The notes: generated by a model from the sequence alone, not told the origin. Counted from the first letter of the stretch, positions 20,401 to 29,642 are shown. The stretch is DNA of 64,000 nucleotides from Methylocapsa palsarum (GCF_900114285.1 NZ_FOSN01000015.1:1-64000), one strand, 5' to 3'. Translations and numbers: made by a program.

Positions 20401-23055
20401 TTGTTCAAGTTTCGACGTCCCGTCGTCTGGCGGAAAGGGAGAAGCAATTCGCCGGCCGGCGCCGCGCCCAAAGCGCCTATCTCCGGGCCGCCGACGCACC
20501 GCAGACTTGAGCAGCTTATCCTTCAGGCGCGCGCGATCCTCCTTTTCGAGCGGCTTTGGCGTCTGCTGGCGCCGCCTCTGATGGTGATCGGAGCCTTCGT
20601 TTGCCTCTCGTGGACGGGATTCTGGTTCGAAGTCCCGCATTGGGCGCGCGCGGCCGGAACGCTCTGCCTGGCCGTGGGCGTTCTCGCCGCGCTCCTCCCC
20701 GCGCTGAAATTCCGTTTTCCCTCGCGCAAGGAGGCGCTCGCGCGCCTTGATCGCGTGTCGGACCATGCGCTGCGCCCGGCGGCCGTACTGGAAGATCGCC
20801 CCGCCAACGCCGGCGGCGATCCGACGACGAGAGCCTTTTGGAACCTTCACCGCCGCCGCGCGGAGCGGTCCATCGCCGCCTTGCGGACCGGCGCTCCATC
20901 GCCTCGTCTCGCCGATCTCGACCGTTACGCATTGCGCGCCTCTATCATCGTCGGACTTGTCGCGACCGCCTTTTTGGCCGGACCGGAACGATACGCACGG
21001 CTCGCCGCGGCTTTTGATTGGCGTCTCGATGGATTTTCCGGCGGCGGACATCGGCTCGACGCCTGGATCGATCCTCCCGCCTATACCGGCAAGACGCCGA
21101 TCATCCTGCGCGCCGACGCCAGCGCCTCCGGCAGCCCGCAAAGGATCGAGGCTCCAACGGGCTCGATCGTCGTGATCCGCTGGTCCGGAGGACCGCCCGC
21201 CATTGAAGTCGAGGGGGCTCTGGAGACGCCCAAAGAAAATCCGGAGACTCCCGCGAAAGCGAAGGACGTCCCGGCGACGCAATTGGTCCTGCGCGGGGAC
21301 GCCCGCCTGAAACTTGGCGCCTATGGCGCCGGGCCGGCCGTCGCCTTCGATTTCATCGGCGTTCCTGACAAGCCGCCATCGATCGAGCTGACCGATGAGC
21401 CCGCGGCCAACGCGCGTGGTTCGCTGACGCTGAAATACCGCATGGCCGATGATTACGGCGTGATCAGCGCCGAAGCGGTTTTCTCCAATCCCTCGGACCG
21501 GGACGGAAAACCGTTCAAACGCTCGCTGGTCGATCCTCCGCAGGCGGCGCTCGTTCTGCCTGCCGGCGCCGGCGGCGGCGAGGCGCAGACGATCGTCGAC
21601 CTTTCGGAACATCCCTGGGCGGGCGCTCGCGTCCAATTGACGCTGGCGGCGCACGATGAAGGCGGAAACGAAGGCAAGAGCCCTCCGATCGAAGTCGTCC
21701 TGCCTGAAAAGCCCTTCGCCAAGCCGCTCGCCCGAGCGCTCGTTGAACAGCGCCGCAATCTCGTCCTTTCGCCGGATGACAAGGCGAGAGTCGCGACCGC
21801 GCTGGACGCCCTCATGATCGCTCCCGACGCATTCGGCACCAGCGCCGGCGTCTATCTCGGATTGCAGGTCGCCTCGCAGCGCCTCGCCTCAGCCAAAAAG
21901 GACGCCGATCTCATCGAGATCGCGGATTATCTTTGGGCGATGGCCCTCCAGATCGAGAACGGCGACCTTTCGGAGGCCGAACGCGATCTGCGCGCCGCCG
22001 AACAGCAATTGCGGGAAGCGCTGCAACGCGATGCGCCGGCGGAGGAAATCCAGAAACTCAGCGAAAATCTGCGGGCCGCGATGGACAAATTCGTTCGTGA
22101 ATTCGCCCAGCAGCAGAAACAAAATGGCGAGCCCGATTCCCCGCAAATGAAAGGCCGCGGCCGCGCGATCAGTCCCAAAGACCTGCAGGCGATGCTCGAC
22201 AAGATGCAGGCGCTGGCGCGGGCGGGCGATTCCGCCGAAGCTCAGAAAATGCTCGAACAGCTGCAAAACATCCTCGAAAATCTTCGAATGGCGCGGCCGC
22301 GCAAGTCCGATCCGCGAGCGCGCGAGTTAAGCCGCGCGATCGACGAACTCGGCCAGATGAGCAAGGAACAGCAGGACTTGCGGGACGACACCTACCAGAG
22401 CGGCGAATCCGAAAGGCGGCGACAGCGGCGCCAGCGCGGTGAAATGGGCGCCTCTCGCCTGCCCTTCGAAGATCCGGAGGACAGCCTCGACGACAATTCC
22501 GAGGGCGACAACGAGGCGACGCCCCCCAATGCGCCGAATGCGCAGGAGCTCGCCCGGCGTCAGCAGGCGCTCCAGGACAAGCTGGACCGATTGAACAAAC
22601 AGCTGAAGCAGATGGGTCAGGGGGAGCCCGGACTGAACGACGCGCAAGACGCCATGGGCGAGGCCCAGCGCGCGTTGGGTCAGGGCTCCCGCGGCGCCGG
22701 GACTGCGGTCGAGGCCCAGGGTCGGGCATTGGAATCGTTAAGGCAGGGCGCGCAAAAGCTCGGGGAAAACATGCGCAAGCAGGGCGAGGGAGAGCCTTCC
22801 GAGTCCGCTCAAGATGAGGGCGAGGGAGAGGGCCAGGCCGAGGACGGCCAAAGCGGCCAGGAAGGAAGCGGCGATCCTCTCGGCCGCAACCGCTCGGGAG
22901 GGGAGCGCAACCAGGGCGCCCGCTATAATCCTCTCGGCGTTCCGGCCGCGCAGCGCGTTCATCGCGTGCTGGAAGAGTTGCGACGCCGCCTCGGCGATCC
23001 CGCTCGTCCGCGCGAGGAGCTCGAATACCTCGAACGCCTCCTGCGCCATTATTGA
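20401..23055 (+). CDS. TIGR02302 family (DUF4175) membrane protein
   Basis: 884 residues from a TTG at 20401 preceded by GGAG at 20391-20394; product starts FKFRRPVVW. Two or three N-terminal hydrophobic segments (about 58-76, 82-100 and 180-195) precede a long periplasmic-type region with LDAWIDPPAYTGKTP, the signature I associate with TIGR02302/DUF4175. The second half is helical and Gln/Glu-rich (NLRAAMDKFVREFAQQQKQ), then a low-complexity Gly/Gln/Glu region, then a conserved end (YNPLGVPAAQRVHRVLEELR). Function unknown; conserved in Hyphomicrobiales next to lysA. Confidence 0.85.
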   Translation: MFKFRRPVVWRKGRSNSPAGAAPKAPISGPPTHRRLEQLILQARAILLFERLWRLLAPPLMVIGAFVCLSWTGFWFEVPHWARAAGTLCLAVGVLAALLPALKFRFPSRKEALARLDRVSDHALRPAAVLEDRPANAGGDPTTRAFWNLHRRRAERSIAALRTGAPSPRLADLDRYALRASIIVGLVATAFLAGPERYARLAAAFDWRLDGFSGGGHRLDAWIDPPAYTGKTPIILRADASASGSPQRIEAPTGSIVVIRWSGGPPAIEVEGALETPKENPETPAKAKDVPATQLVLRGDARLKLGAYGAGPAVAFDFIGVPDKPPSIELTDEPAANARGSLTLKYRMADDYGVISAEAVFSNPSDRDGKPFKRSLVDPPQAALVLPAGAGGGEAQTIVDLSEHPWAGARVQLTLAAHDEGGNEGKSPPIEVVLPEKPFAKPLARALVEQRRNLVLSPDDKARVATALDALMIAPDAFGTSAGVYLGLQVASQRLASAKKDADLIEIADYLWAMALQIENGDLSEAERDLRAAEQQLREALQRDAPAEEIQKLSENLRAAMDKFVREFAQQQKQNGEPDSPQMKGRGRAISPKDLQAMLDKMQALARAGDSAEAQKMLEQLQNILENLRMARPRKSDPRARELSRAIDELGQMSKEQQDLRDDTYQSGESERRRQRRQRGEMGASRLPFEDPEDSLDDNSEGDNEATPPNAPNAQELARRQQALQDKLDRLNKQLKQMGQGEPGLNDAQDAMGEAQRALGQGSRGAGTAVEAQGRALESLRQGAQKLGENMRKQGEGEPSESAQDEGEGEGQAEDGQSGQEGSGDPLGRNRSGGERNQGARYNPLGVPAAQRVHRVLEELRRRLGDPARPREELEYLERLLRHY

Positions 23056-23128
23056 CGTCAGTCCGTCGCGCCGGCTCGCCAAGCGCGCCTCGACGGCTTC
23101 CCCGCACTGCTTGAGGATCGCCAAACCC

Positions 23129-23323
23129 ATGACCAATTTCGGCAATTTGTTCGTCGGGCTAGCGACCGGCGCCGTGGCTCTTGTGCTCGTGCTCGGCCTG
23201 ATCAACTTGTTGCGCGGGGGCAGTCCGGATCTCTCGCAAAAACTGATGCGCTGGCGAATTGGTTTGCAGCTTTTCGCCATCATCGTAATTATGGGCGTTT
23301 TGTGGTTTCGGGCCCGAACGTGA
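23129..23323 (+). CDS. Twin transmembrane small protein (HIG1-like)
   Basis: 64 residues with two transmembrane helices (about 6-26 and 44-60) joined by a short loop with LLRGGSPDLSQKLMRWRIGLQ. The Q-K-L-M-R-W-R-x-x-L-Q stretch is the core of the HIG_1_N family, linked to respiratory supercomplexes in mitochondria and alphaproteobacteria. It precedes the cobalamin adenosyltransferase, a frequent pairing in this order. A GC-rich inverted repeat (CCGGT/ACCGG, 23340-23355) lies after it. Confidence 0.85.
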   Translation: MTNFGNLFVGLATGAVALVLVLGLINLLRGGSPDLSQKLMRWRIGLQLFAIIVIMGVLWFRART

Positions 23324-23456
23324 GGGCGAAAGGTGCAATCCGGTTTTTTGACCGGCATCACGCTCTATCTTATCAGTAAGCGACTTTGGATCTCGGAGGG
23401 AGCCGCCCAGCTGTTCCGTCCGAGCCTTTGGCTCTAGGCATGATTGTAGGCTTTTC

Positions 23457-24044
23457 ATGGTGGTCTTGAACAAGATCTATACGCGAACGGGCGACGCCGG
23501 GACGACGGCGCTCGGCACTGGCGAACGCCGGGTCAAGAACGATTTGCGGATCGAAGCCTACGGCACCATCGACGAGGCCAATTGCGCCATCGGGCTCGCC
23601 CGCGTCTCGACCGCGGTCGACCCTGAATGCGCAAGGGTCGACGCCATGCTGCTCTGCGTCCAAAATGATCTGTTCGATCTCGGCGCGGATCTCTGCATGC
23701 CCGAACCGGACAAAAAGCCGGAAAAGGACGAGCTTCGCATCGTTCAGTCCCAGGTCGACCGGCTGGAGCGCAAGATCGACGAATTGAATTCTGATCTCAC
23801 GCCTTTGCTGTCGTTCGTCCTGCCCGGCGGGACGCCCGCGGCGGCGGCGCTGCATCTTGGCCGCACCGTGACGCGCCGGGCCGAACGTTTGATGGTCGCG
23901 CTGGCCAACACGCCGGGCGAAAAAGTCGGCGAGCCCGCCCTGAAATATGTCAACCGGCTGTCCGATTTCCTGTTCGTCGCCGCGCGCTATGTGAACCGAA
24001 AAGGCGAAGGCGATATTCTCTGGGTGCCGGGACAGAACCGGTAG
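23457..24044 (+). CDS. Cob(I)alamin adenosyltransferase, PduO type
   Basis: Makes adenosylcobalamin from cob(I)alamin and ATP. 195 residues, typical for the PduO/MMAB family. It has the N-terminal ATP-binding KIYTRTGDAGTTALGTG, the YGTIDEANCAIG helix, the LPGGTPAAAALHLGRTVTRRAER signature split over helices, and the end VNRLSDFLFVAARYVNR. The start is the ATG at 23457; the ribosome site is weak. Its stop abuts the stop of the convergent peptide-binding gene with no spacer. No cobalamin riboswitch was recognised upstream. Confidence 0.93.
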   Translation: MVVLNKIYTRTGDAGTTALGTGERRVKNDLRIEAYGTIDEANCAIGLARVSTAVDPECARVDAMLLCVQNDLFDLGADLCMPEPDKKPEKDELRIVQSQVDRLERKIDELNSDLTPLLSFVLPGGTPAAAALHLGRTVTRRAERLMVALANTPGEKVGEPALKYVNRLSDFLFVAARYVNRKGEGDILWVPGQNR

Positions 24045-25634
24045 TCACTTTGGCGCGATCGAGATGTAACGCCCATAATGGTTGGCGAGGGCGTTCGGCT
24101 CCCAACCGCGCAGTTTCGGCGACACGAGGTTGCTTGACCGGTAGCTCATTAGCACGGCGTAAGGCGATTCCTCGAGGAGGAGCGCCTCCGCCCGATGCAG
24201 GATCTCCGACCGCTTTTGCGGCGCGCGCTCCCTGCCGGCCTCCTCCATCAATGCGTCATAGGCCGCGCTGGAAAAATTCGGGACGTCGAGGCCCTTGTTG
24301 GCGGTCTCGGCGAGAAAGAGAAAATTTTCCGCATCCGGAAAATCCGCGAGCCAGCTCGAGCGCGCAACGTCGAAAGCGGTTTTCTCGCGCAGAAAAGCGT
24401 AAAAGCTCGTGCCGTCCGTCCCGACGAGACGCGTCTCGACGCCAAGCGCGCGCCACATCGCGGCGACGGCGACGGCGGTCGCGCGGTGGTTCTCCGAATT
24501 GTTGAACCTGATCTCGATTTCAAGCTTCTTGCCGCCCTCGCCATAGCCCGCCTCGGCGAGCAGTTTCTTCGCCTGATCCTCCCGCTCGAACAGCGTCATG
24601 GCGGCCCATGGCGCTTGCGCGGGCGCGCCGTAGCTCGGAATATCGGGCGGCGCGAAACTCATGCTCGGGGCCATAGCGCCGCCCCAGATGCGCCCGGCCA
24701 GAAAATCGCGGTCGATCGCCATCGACAAGGCCTGCCGGACCCGTTTGTCGTCGAAAGGCGGATGGCGGGTGTCGAAGGCGTAATAATAAATCCCGAGGCT
24801 CGGCGTGATCTTCAGCGAATCGGGCAGCATCTTCCGAACGAAGGCGAGCTGCTCGGCGGGAACGTCGTCATAGGACTGGATCTCGCCCGCCATGAACCGC
24901 AGCAAGGCCGCCGACCTGTCTTCCAGTGAAATGAAGATTTCCTGATCGAGGGCCACCTGCGCGGCCTCGTAATAGAGCGGGTTCTTGACGAGCACGACGC
25001 GTTCGTTCGGGGTGAACTCCCGCAGCTTGAACGGGCCGTTGGTCACAAGATGCGCGGGCCGCACGAAATCAGATCCGAACGCCTCGATGGACGCCTGGTG
25101 GAGCGGCATCGCCGTGAAATGGGTCAGCTGCTCGAGAAAATAAGGCGCTGGCCGTTCCAGCGCGATTTCCAGAGACGTTTCGCTCAACGCGCGCGCGCCC
25201 AGGGCCTCGAGAGGCAATTCGCCCTTGTTGACCCGCGCCGCGTTCTTCAGCGTGTAGAGAATATTGGCGTAGGGCGCGCCGGTCGCAGGCGACATCAGGC
25301 GGCGGAACGCATAGACGAAATCGTTGGGCGTGACCCTGTCTCCGTTCGACCATCTGACGCCGGGCCTGAACTTGAACGCATACACGAGGCCATCGTCGGT
25401 GGCACTCCAGCTTTCGGCGACGCCCGCAACCAGTTCGCCGCGCGCGTTGCGGGTGAGCAAGCCCTCAAAAAGCTCGGACAGCACATTGCTTTCGATCTGC
25501 GTCTGCGCCTTGTGCGGATCGAGCGAGCCAGGATCGCCCGCCGCGCCGCGAAGCCAGACCATCTCAGCGCGCAGGGGCGCGGCGCTCATCAAAGCCAGCG
25601 CAACAGCGGCGAGGATCAGATTGAGGCGCGTCAT
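24045..25634 (-). CDS. Peptide/oligopeptide ABC transporter substrate-binding protein
   Basis: 529 residues with a Sec signal peptide (MTRLNLILAAVALALMSA, cleavage near LRAE), then family 5 solute-binding protein features: GDPGSLDPHKAQ, FEGLLTRN, SWSATDDGLVYAFKFRPGVRWSNGD, and the late FNNSENHRA segment. It binds peptides in the periplasm. No permease or ATPase genes are adjacent, so its transporter must be elsewhere. The ATG overlaps the stop of the nitrilase gene (ATGA), so amidase and binding protein are co-translated. Confidence 0.9.
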   Translation of the reverse strand: MTRLNLILAAVALALMSAAPLRAEMVWLRGAAGDPGSLDPHKAQTQIESNVLSELFEGLLTRNARGELVAGVAESWSATDDGLVYAFKFRPGVRWSNGDRVTPNDFVYAFRRLMSPATGAPYANILYTLKNAARVNKGELPLEALGARALSETSLEIALERPAPYFLEQLTHFTAMPLHQASIEAFGSDFVRPAHLVTNGPFKLREFTPNERVVLVKNPLYYEAAQVALDQEIFISLEDRSAALLRFMAGEIQSYDDVPAEQLAFVRKMLPDSLKITPSLGIYYYAFDTRHPPFDDKRVRQALSMAIDRDFLAGRIWGGAMAPSMSFAPPDIPSYGAPAQAPWAAMTLFEREDQAKKLLAEAGYGEGGKKLEIEIRFNNSENHRATAVAVAAMWRALGVETRLVGTDGTSFYAFLREKTAFDVARSSWLADFPDAENFLFLAETANKGLDVPNFSSAAYDALMEEAGRERAPQKRSEILHRAEALLLEESPYAVLMSYRSSNLVSPKLRGWEPNALANHYGRYISIAPK

Positions 25635-26464
25635 AACGAAGGCGTATCGAACCGGACCTTGTGCCGCGCCACCGGGATTTGCGCGCGGACTTTCCTGACC
25701 AGATCTTCGTCGATGCGAGCCGACGCCATTCCGACTCCGTCGGAGGCCTTGGCGATGATATGGCCCCACGGGTCGGCGACGAGCGAATGGCCATACGTGC
25801 GGCGCAGCGCGCCCGCCGCCATATGGACGCCGGTCTGCGCGGGCGCGGCGAAATAGGTTTGCGTCTCGATCGCGCGCGCCCGGCACAGCACCTCCCAATG
25901 GTCGGCGCCGGTCTGCTGGGTGAACGCCGCGGGCAGAACGATCATCTGCGCGCCTTTGGCCACGAGCGCCTGAAACAAGGCCGGGAAACGAAGATCGTAG
26001 CAGATCGCGCAGCCGATGGTCAGGCCTTCGCAGGAATAGGTCACGACCTCGCCGCCCGGCGCGAAGGCGGCGCTTTCACGATATTCCGTCCCGTCCGGCG
26101 CGGTGATGTCGAACATGTGGATCTTGCGGTATCGCGCGATTTCGGCGCCGGTCCGGTCGAACACGATTGTGGTGTTGCGGATACGGTCCTCGCCCTCGAC
26201 CTTCTCGAGGATCGACCCGGCGTGGATGAAGACGCCATGGCGTCTCGCCAGCTCCTGCATGGCGCAATAGGCGGGCCCGCCGGGCAGGCTCTCCGCGGCC
26301 GCCATCTTGTCCGTGCGGGCGCCGCCGAGAAAATCGAAACATTCAGGCAGGCCGATCCAGTCGGGCTTCTCCTCCGCACAAGCCTGCTCGACGAGGCGGA
26401 CGGCGGCGGAAATGTTTTCCGCCTTGTCGCTGACGGAATTCATCTGGATCAAAGAGATTTTCAT
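25631..26464 (-). CDS. Nitrilase-superfamily carbon-nitrogen hydrolase
   Basis: 277 residues with the complete catalytic triad of the family: E41 in LPECFDF, K114 in RYRKIHMFD and C155 in CAICYDLRFP. The sequence is closest, by eye, to the Nit1/Nit2 branch (deaminated glutathione or omega-amidase type). It is transcribed into the peptide-binding gene with a 4-base overlap. A second, broken copy of its first codons lies at 27242, beyond the DinB gene, with the same upstream bases. Confidence 0.92.
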   Translation of the reverse strand: MKISLIQMNSVSDKAENISAAVRLVEQACAEEKPDWIGLPECFDFLGGARTDKMAAAESLPGGPAYCAMQELARRHGVFIHAGSILEKVEGEDRIRNTTIVFDRTGAEIARYRKIHMFDITAPDGTEYRESAAFAPGGEVVTYSCEGLTIGCAICYDLRFPALFQALVAKGAQMIVLPAAFTQQTGADHWEVLCRARAIETQTYFAAPAQTGVHMAAGALRRTYGHSLVADPWGHIIAKASDGVGMASARIDEDLVRKVRAQIPVARHKVRFDTPSL

Positions 26465-26556
26465 GGTGGGCCGTGGGTGGAGGATAAAGCCGGATCATAA
26501 TGGATTTCGGGCCGGGAGGCTTCACTCCGGAAAAAAAGGCGCCGCTGCGCGCAATA

Positions 26557-27081
26557 TCAAGACTCCAAAAACACCCCCGCCGAGGGCGGCGCGAACGGCA
26601 GATCGGTGTCTTCCGGCCGTGCGCCGGCTGCGGTGAGCATGGCGTGAACCTGCCCGCGATGATGCGTCTGGTGGTTGAACATATGAACCACGATCAGCCA
26701 GCGCGGATTGACGAGGTCTTTGTTCAAGGCGCCGGAACGCCAGCTCAGATCTCCAGCCAGCCAGGCCTCGTCGAGGCCGTCGGCCCAGGCGACAAGACGC
26801 TGGTCGGCTTCGGCGCGCGCCTGCTTCAACGCGTTCCAGTCCGCGCAGAACTCGGGCGATTGCGAAAGGCTCCGGTCCGGCTTAAGCCCGTCGGAGACGC
26901 GGCTCATCCACATGGCGTCCGCCCAGAGGATATGGTTGAGGGTTCCGAAGATCGACTTGAAAAACGCGCCCCGATCCTTGCGGCGCTCCACGTCCGAGAG
27001 CCCGTCCGCCGCCGTATAAAGGCTGCGGTTCTGCCAGCGATTGTAGCGCGCCAGCGTCTGTGCGAAAGCCGGATGGATCAT
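26557..27081 (-). CDS. DinB-family metal-dependent protein
   Basis: 174 residues of the DinB/YfiT-like four-helix bundle: start ARYNRWQNRSLY, a first metal-ligand histidine in LNHILWADAMW, and a C-terminal pair in HMFNHQTHHRGQVHAM. These are the three metal-binding histidines. Members include thiol S-transferases and many of unknown activity. Its ATG overlaps the stop of a truncated nitrilase reading frame (ATGA), which suggests it was once the second gene of a nitrilase-dinB pair. Confidence 0.9.
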   Translation of the reverse strand: MIHPAFAQTLARYNRWQNRSLYTAADGLSDVERRKDRGAFFKSIFGTLNHILWADAMWMSRVSDGLKPDRSLSQSPEFCADWNALKQARAEADQRLVAWADGLDEAWLAGDLSWRSGALNKDLVNPRWLIVVHMFNHQTHHRGQVHAMLTAAGARPEDTDLPFAPPSAGVFLES

Positions 27082-27242
27082 TCTGCGACCTTGTTGTAGC
27101 GCGCCGCCGTATCAAAAGACGCCGATGCGCGGGTTCCGTGTCCGCGCGTTTTCGCGCAAGCCTGTTCGACGGGGAGGACGGCGGCGGCGATGTTCGCCGC
27201 CTTGTCGCTGACGGAGTTCATCTGGATCAAAGAGATTTTCAT
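27078..27242 (-). pseudogene. Truncated nitrilase copy (first ~30 codons)
   Basis: Translation from 27242 begins MKISLIQMNSVSDKA and continues with NIAAAVLPVEQACAK, nearly identical to residues 1-30 of the intact nitrilase at 26464. The next residues no longer match, and the frame stops at 27078-27080, overlapping the dinB start. DNA identity to the intact gene is obvious across about 27155-27250. The catalytic residues are absent, so it is a gene fragment, now perhaps acting as a leader frame for dinB. Confidence 0.85.
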
Positions 27243-27468
27243 GGCGCGCCGGAGGTGAGGGCTGGGTGCGGTCAGGTTATTGTATATTTCGCAGCGCGTT
27301 TGCACACTTGGCTGAGCCAAAAGCGGAACTTACGCGCCAGAGTAGTTTGAGGAAATTTCTATTAAATTTACACCGCAAGAGCTTTCTACGGGACTGATGC
27401 TATTCAGCCGCATTCGCAGGCCGGAAAAATCCATGCACTCAGGCGAGAAGATGATAGATTAAAGCCAA

Positions 27469-27693
27469 ATGCTAAATTTTTTTGGGCTTGCGTTAAATCT
27501 AATTGGTGTTTTGATTCTCTTTCGATGGGGAATGCCGTTTCGGGTTCCCCACGACGGAGCCATTATCCGTATCCTCGCACAGCGGGACCCCAAAGAAGTT
27601 ATGCGAGATCGAAAATTTAAGCTTTTCGGCTATGTCGGATTAGTATTGCTGATATTTGGCACATTACGTCAAATGTTTGCATTGTTCGTTTGA
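27469..27693 (+). CDS. Small two-helix membrane protein in an AT-rich islet
   Basis: 74 residues with two hydrophobic segments (about 4-22 and 52-72) around a polar middle with RVPHDGAI and ILAQRDPKEVMRDRKFKL. No family recognised. The DNA is much more AT-rich than its surroundings and the codons reflect this, so recent acquisition is likely. It is followed 35 bases on by a secreted protein. Confidence 0.6.
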   Translation: MLNFFGLALNLIGVLILFRWGMPFRVPHDGAIIRILAQRDPKEVMRDRKFKLFGYVGLVLLIFGTLRQMFALFV

Positions 27694-27728
27694 AAACAAA
27701 TAATGACTAGAAAAAGGGAAGCTACCAA

Positions 27729-28070
27729 GTGAAGCGTCGAGTTGGGATTTTATTATTAACTTCAATGATTTCTATCTCGCATGCAAGTGCGGATATGACC
27801 GTTTCTGAATTTATTAAATTGCTTAATGGAAAAAATAGAATTCAAGCGCTTTTATATATAAATGGAATTGGAACTGGGTATATTTTTGCGAATTCGAAAC
27901 AAAAATCAGAAAGTCGTCCGATGTTATTTTGCCAACCGAACAATTTGGCGTTAGGCCCAGAGCAATATATAAATTTCGTTCAAACAGCGGTGCAGCGCGC
28001 TCCAACACTACGCAACGAATCGCTTGGAATGGTGCTACTATTTGAGTTAGCGGATGCCTTCCCCTGTTAA
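27729..28070 (+). CDS. Secreted Rap1a/Tai-like small protein
   Basis: 113 residues from a GTG with AAGGGAAG upstream. A signal peptide (cleavage near ISHASA) precedes a domain with a YINGIGTGYIF helix, a cysteine in LFCQPNN, YINFVQTAVQ, and the end LADAFPC. The spaced cysteines and the AFPC ending fit the Rap1a/Tai family, which includes immunity proteins against type VI amidase effectors and many proteins of unknown role. No effector gene is visible beside it. The gene lies in an AT-rich islet (19 of 60 bases are G or C in 27841-27900). Confidence 0.6.
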   Translation: MKRRVGILLLTSMISISHASADMTVSEFIKLLNGKNRIQALLYINGIGTGYIFANSKQKSESRPMLFCQPNNLALGPEQYINFVQTAVQRAPTLRNESLGMVLLFELADAFPC

Positions 28071-28199
28071 GGAGACGGTTAAACGCTATGCCAGCGTGAA
28101 TAAGAAACGCAAAGAATGCTAAATTTATTGCTTGGAAAATGCTTCGGCTTTTGCTCTCATACTTACATGTTGAAGAATTACTCAAGGTAACGACATTCA

Positions 28200-28856
28200 C
28201 TAAGCCCTCCCCACACGCCGCAGCGTCAGATTGATCCGTCCGCCGCCCGGCGCCAGTCGAGATGAGCCGCCCAACACCTTGTCGACGCCGTGAAAAATCA
28301 GCCGCGAGGCGCCGCCCAGCACCACAACGTCGCCAGACACTAGCTCCAGCTTTTTGCTTGGATCGCGGCGGCGCTCGCCGCCATAGCGGAAGACGCATGT
28401 ATCGCCGAGAGAGATCGAGACGACGGGAGCGGAAAAATCCTCCTCGTCGCGGTCCTGATGCGCGCCCATTCGCGCTGCGCCGTCATAAAAATTCACGAGG
28501 CAGGCCTGCGGCGGACGCGGATGACCGCTGAGTTCATCCCAGACCTTGAGAACGCTGGCCGGAATCGGCGGCCACGGCCTGCCCGTCTCCGGGTGCGCGA
28601 CCTGATAGCGGTAGCCTCCGGCCTGATCGGAGACCCAGCCGAGTTCGCCGCAATTGGTCATCCTGACCGAAAACGCCCGTCCCGTCCGGGGCATACGCGG
28701 GACGAACCACGGCGCTTGCGCCACGACAGAGGCGATGTCCGCCGCCATGTCCCGCTGCGCCGCCGCGTCGAGAAAGCCAGGCGCGTAAACAAGGCCCGGG
28801 GCCAGCAACATTCGAGCGCCCGCGGCCCTTGTCCGGTCTCCGAAAGCTTCGCTCAT
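28200..28856 (-). CDS. alkB: AlkB-type 2-oxoglutarate/Fe(II) DNA repair dioxygenase
   Basis: 218 residues. Reverses N-alkyl lesions in DNA by oxidative demethylation. The iron ligands are in GAHQDRDE (H-x-D) and LIFHGVDK (H), and the 2-oxoglutarate-binding arginines are in the C-terminal GRINLTLRR. The SISLGDTCVFRYGG strand is typical of AlkB. Length matches the family. It follows gpmA by 16 bases on the same strand, so the two are likely co-transcribed. Confidence 0.94.
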   Translation of the reverse strand: MSEAFGDRTRAAGARMLLAPGLVYAPGFLDAAAQRDMAADIASVVAQAPWFVPRMPRTGRAFSVRMTNCGELGWVSDQAGGYRYQVAHPETGRPWPPIPASVLKVWDELSGHPRPPQACLVNFYDGAARMGAHQDRDEEDFSAPVVSISLGDTCVFRYGGERRRDPSKKLELVSGDVVVLGGASRLIFHGVDKVLGGSSRLAPGGGRINLTLRRVGRA

Positions 28857-28872
28857 TCCATGTCGACAGGGT

Positions 28873-29529
28873 TCAATCCGGCGGGCGGGTGGCTTCCGGC
28901 TCCGCCAGATGCGGAATCACCACCTCCTTGCTCGCCACGGTCGAATCCGCGTTGAGCCGGTAGATGATCGGAATTCCGGTGTCGATCTCGACGTCCGGCA
29001 CGGTTTGCGGCGTCAACCCATCGAGAGCCATGACCAGCGAGCGCAGCGAATTGCCGTGCGCAGCGACGACGACCCGTTCGCCGCGAAGCACCGCCGGCAG
29101 GATCGATTGCAGATAATAGGGCAGCACGCGGGCGACAGTGTCCCGCAGGCTCTCGCCGCCGGGCGGCGGCACGTCATAGGATCGCCGCCAGAGATAGACC
29201 TGCTCATCGCCCCATTTTTTACGGGCGTATTCCTTGTCGAGGCCGGAAAGATCGCCATAATCGCGCTCGTTCAAGGCCAGATTGACCGTCGTCGGAAGAT
29301 CCGGCGCGCCGAAATCCTCGAGGATCAGCTTCAGCGTGTGCTGCGCGCGGGTCAGCGTCGAGGTGAAGGCGCGGTCGAAGCCGATGCCGCGCTCCTTAAG
29401 GCTTTTCGCCGCCGCGTGCGCCTGTTCGACCCCCAGTTCGGTCAGGAGGGGATCTTTCCAGCCGGTGAACAGGTTCTTGAAATTCCAATCGCTCTGGCCG
29501 TGACGAACGAGCACGAGAATACGGTCCAT
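28873..29529 (-). CDS. gpmA: 2,3-bisphosphoglycerate-dependent phosphoglycerate mutase
   Basis: Interconverts 3- and 2-phosphoglycerate in glycolysis/gluconeogenesis. 218 residues: the phospho-histidine motif [10 protein letters not shown] (H10), [14 protein letters not shown], the second histidine in [11 protein letters not shown], the ERDYGDLSG loop and [10 protein letters not shown]. Shorter than the ~250-residue enterobacterial enzyme, as usual in alphaproteobacteria. Upstream gene of a likely gpmA-alkB unit; divergent from the thiolase. Confidence 0.95.
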   Translation of the reverse strand: MDRILVLVRHGQSDWNFKNLFTGWKDPLLTELGVEQAHAAAKSLKERGIGFDRAFTSTLTRAQHTLKLILEDFGAPDLPTTVNLALNERDYGDLSGLDKEYARKKWGDEQVYLWRRSYDVPPPGGESLRDTVARVLPYYLQSILPAVLRGERVVVAAHGNSLRSLVMALDGLTPQTVPDVEIDTGIPIIYRLNADSTVASKEVVIPHLAEPEATRPPD

Positions 29530-29642
29530 AATTTCCCTCGTAATGCCAACGAACGCGCCACTGATAAAAAAATCATCCCGGCTTAAATTTATAGTTCCGA
29601 CTTATGGCGCAACGCTGACGCTCCCCGCAATGAGGTTTCCAA

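Noticed and set aside
20197-21654. 485-codon minus-strand frame
   Set aside because: Antisense to lysA and the TIGR02302 gene, with no domain and arginine-rich composition.
23324-23456. Cobalamin riboswitch upstream of the adenosyltransferase
   Set aside because: The gap is only 133 bases and no B12-box-like sequence was recognised.
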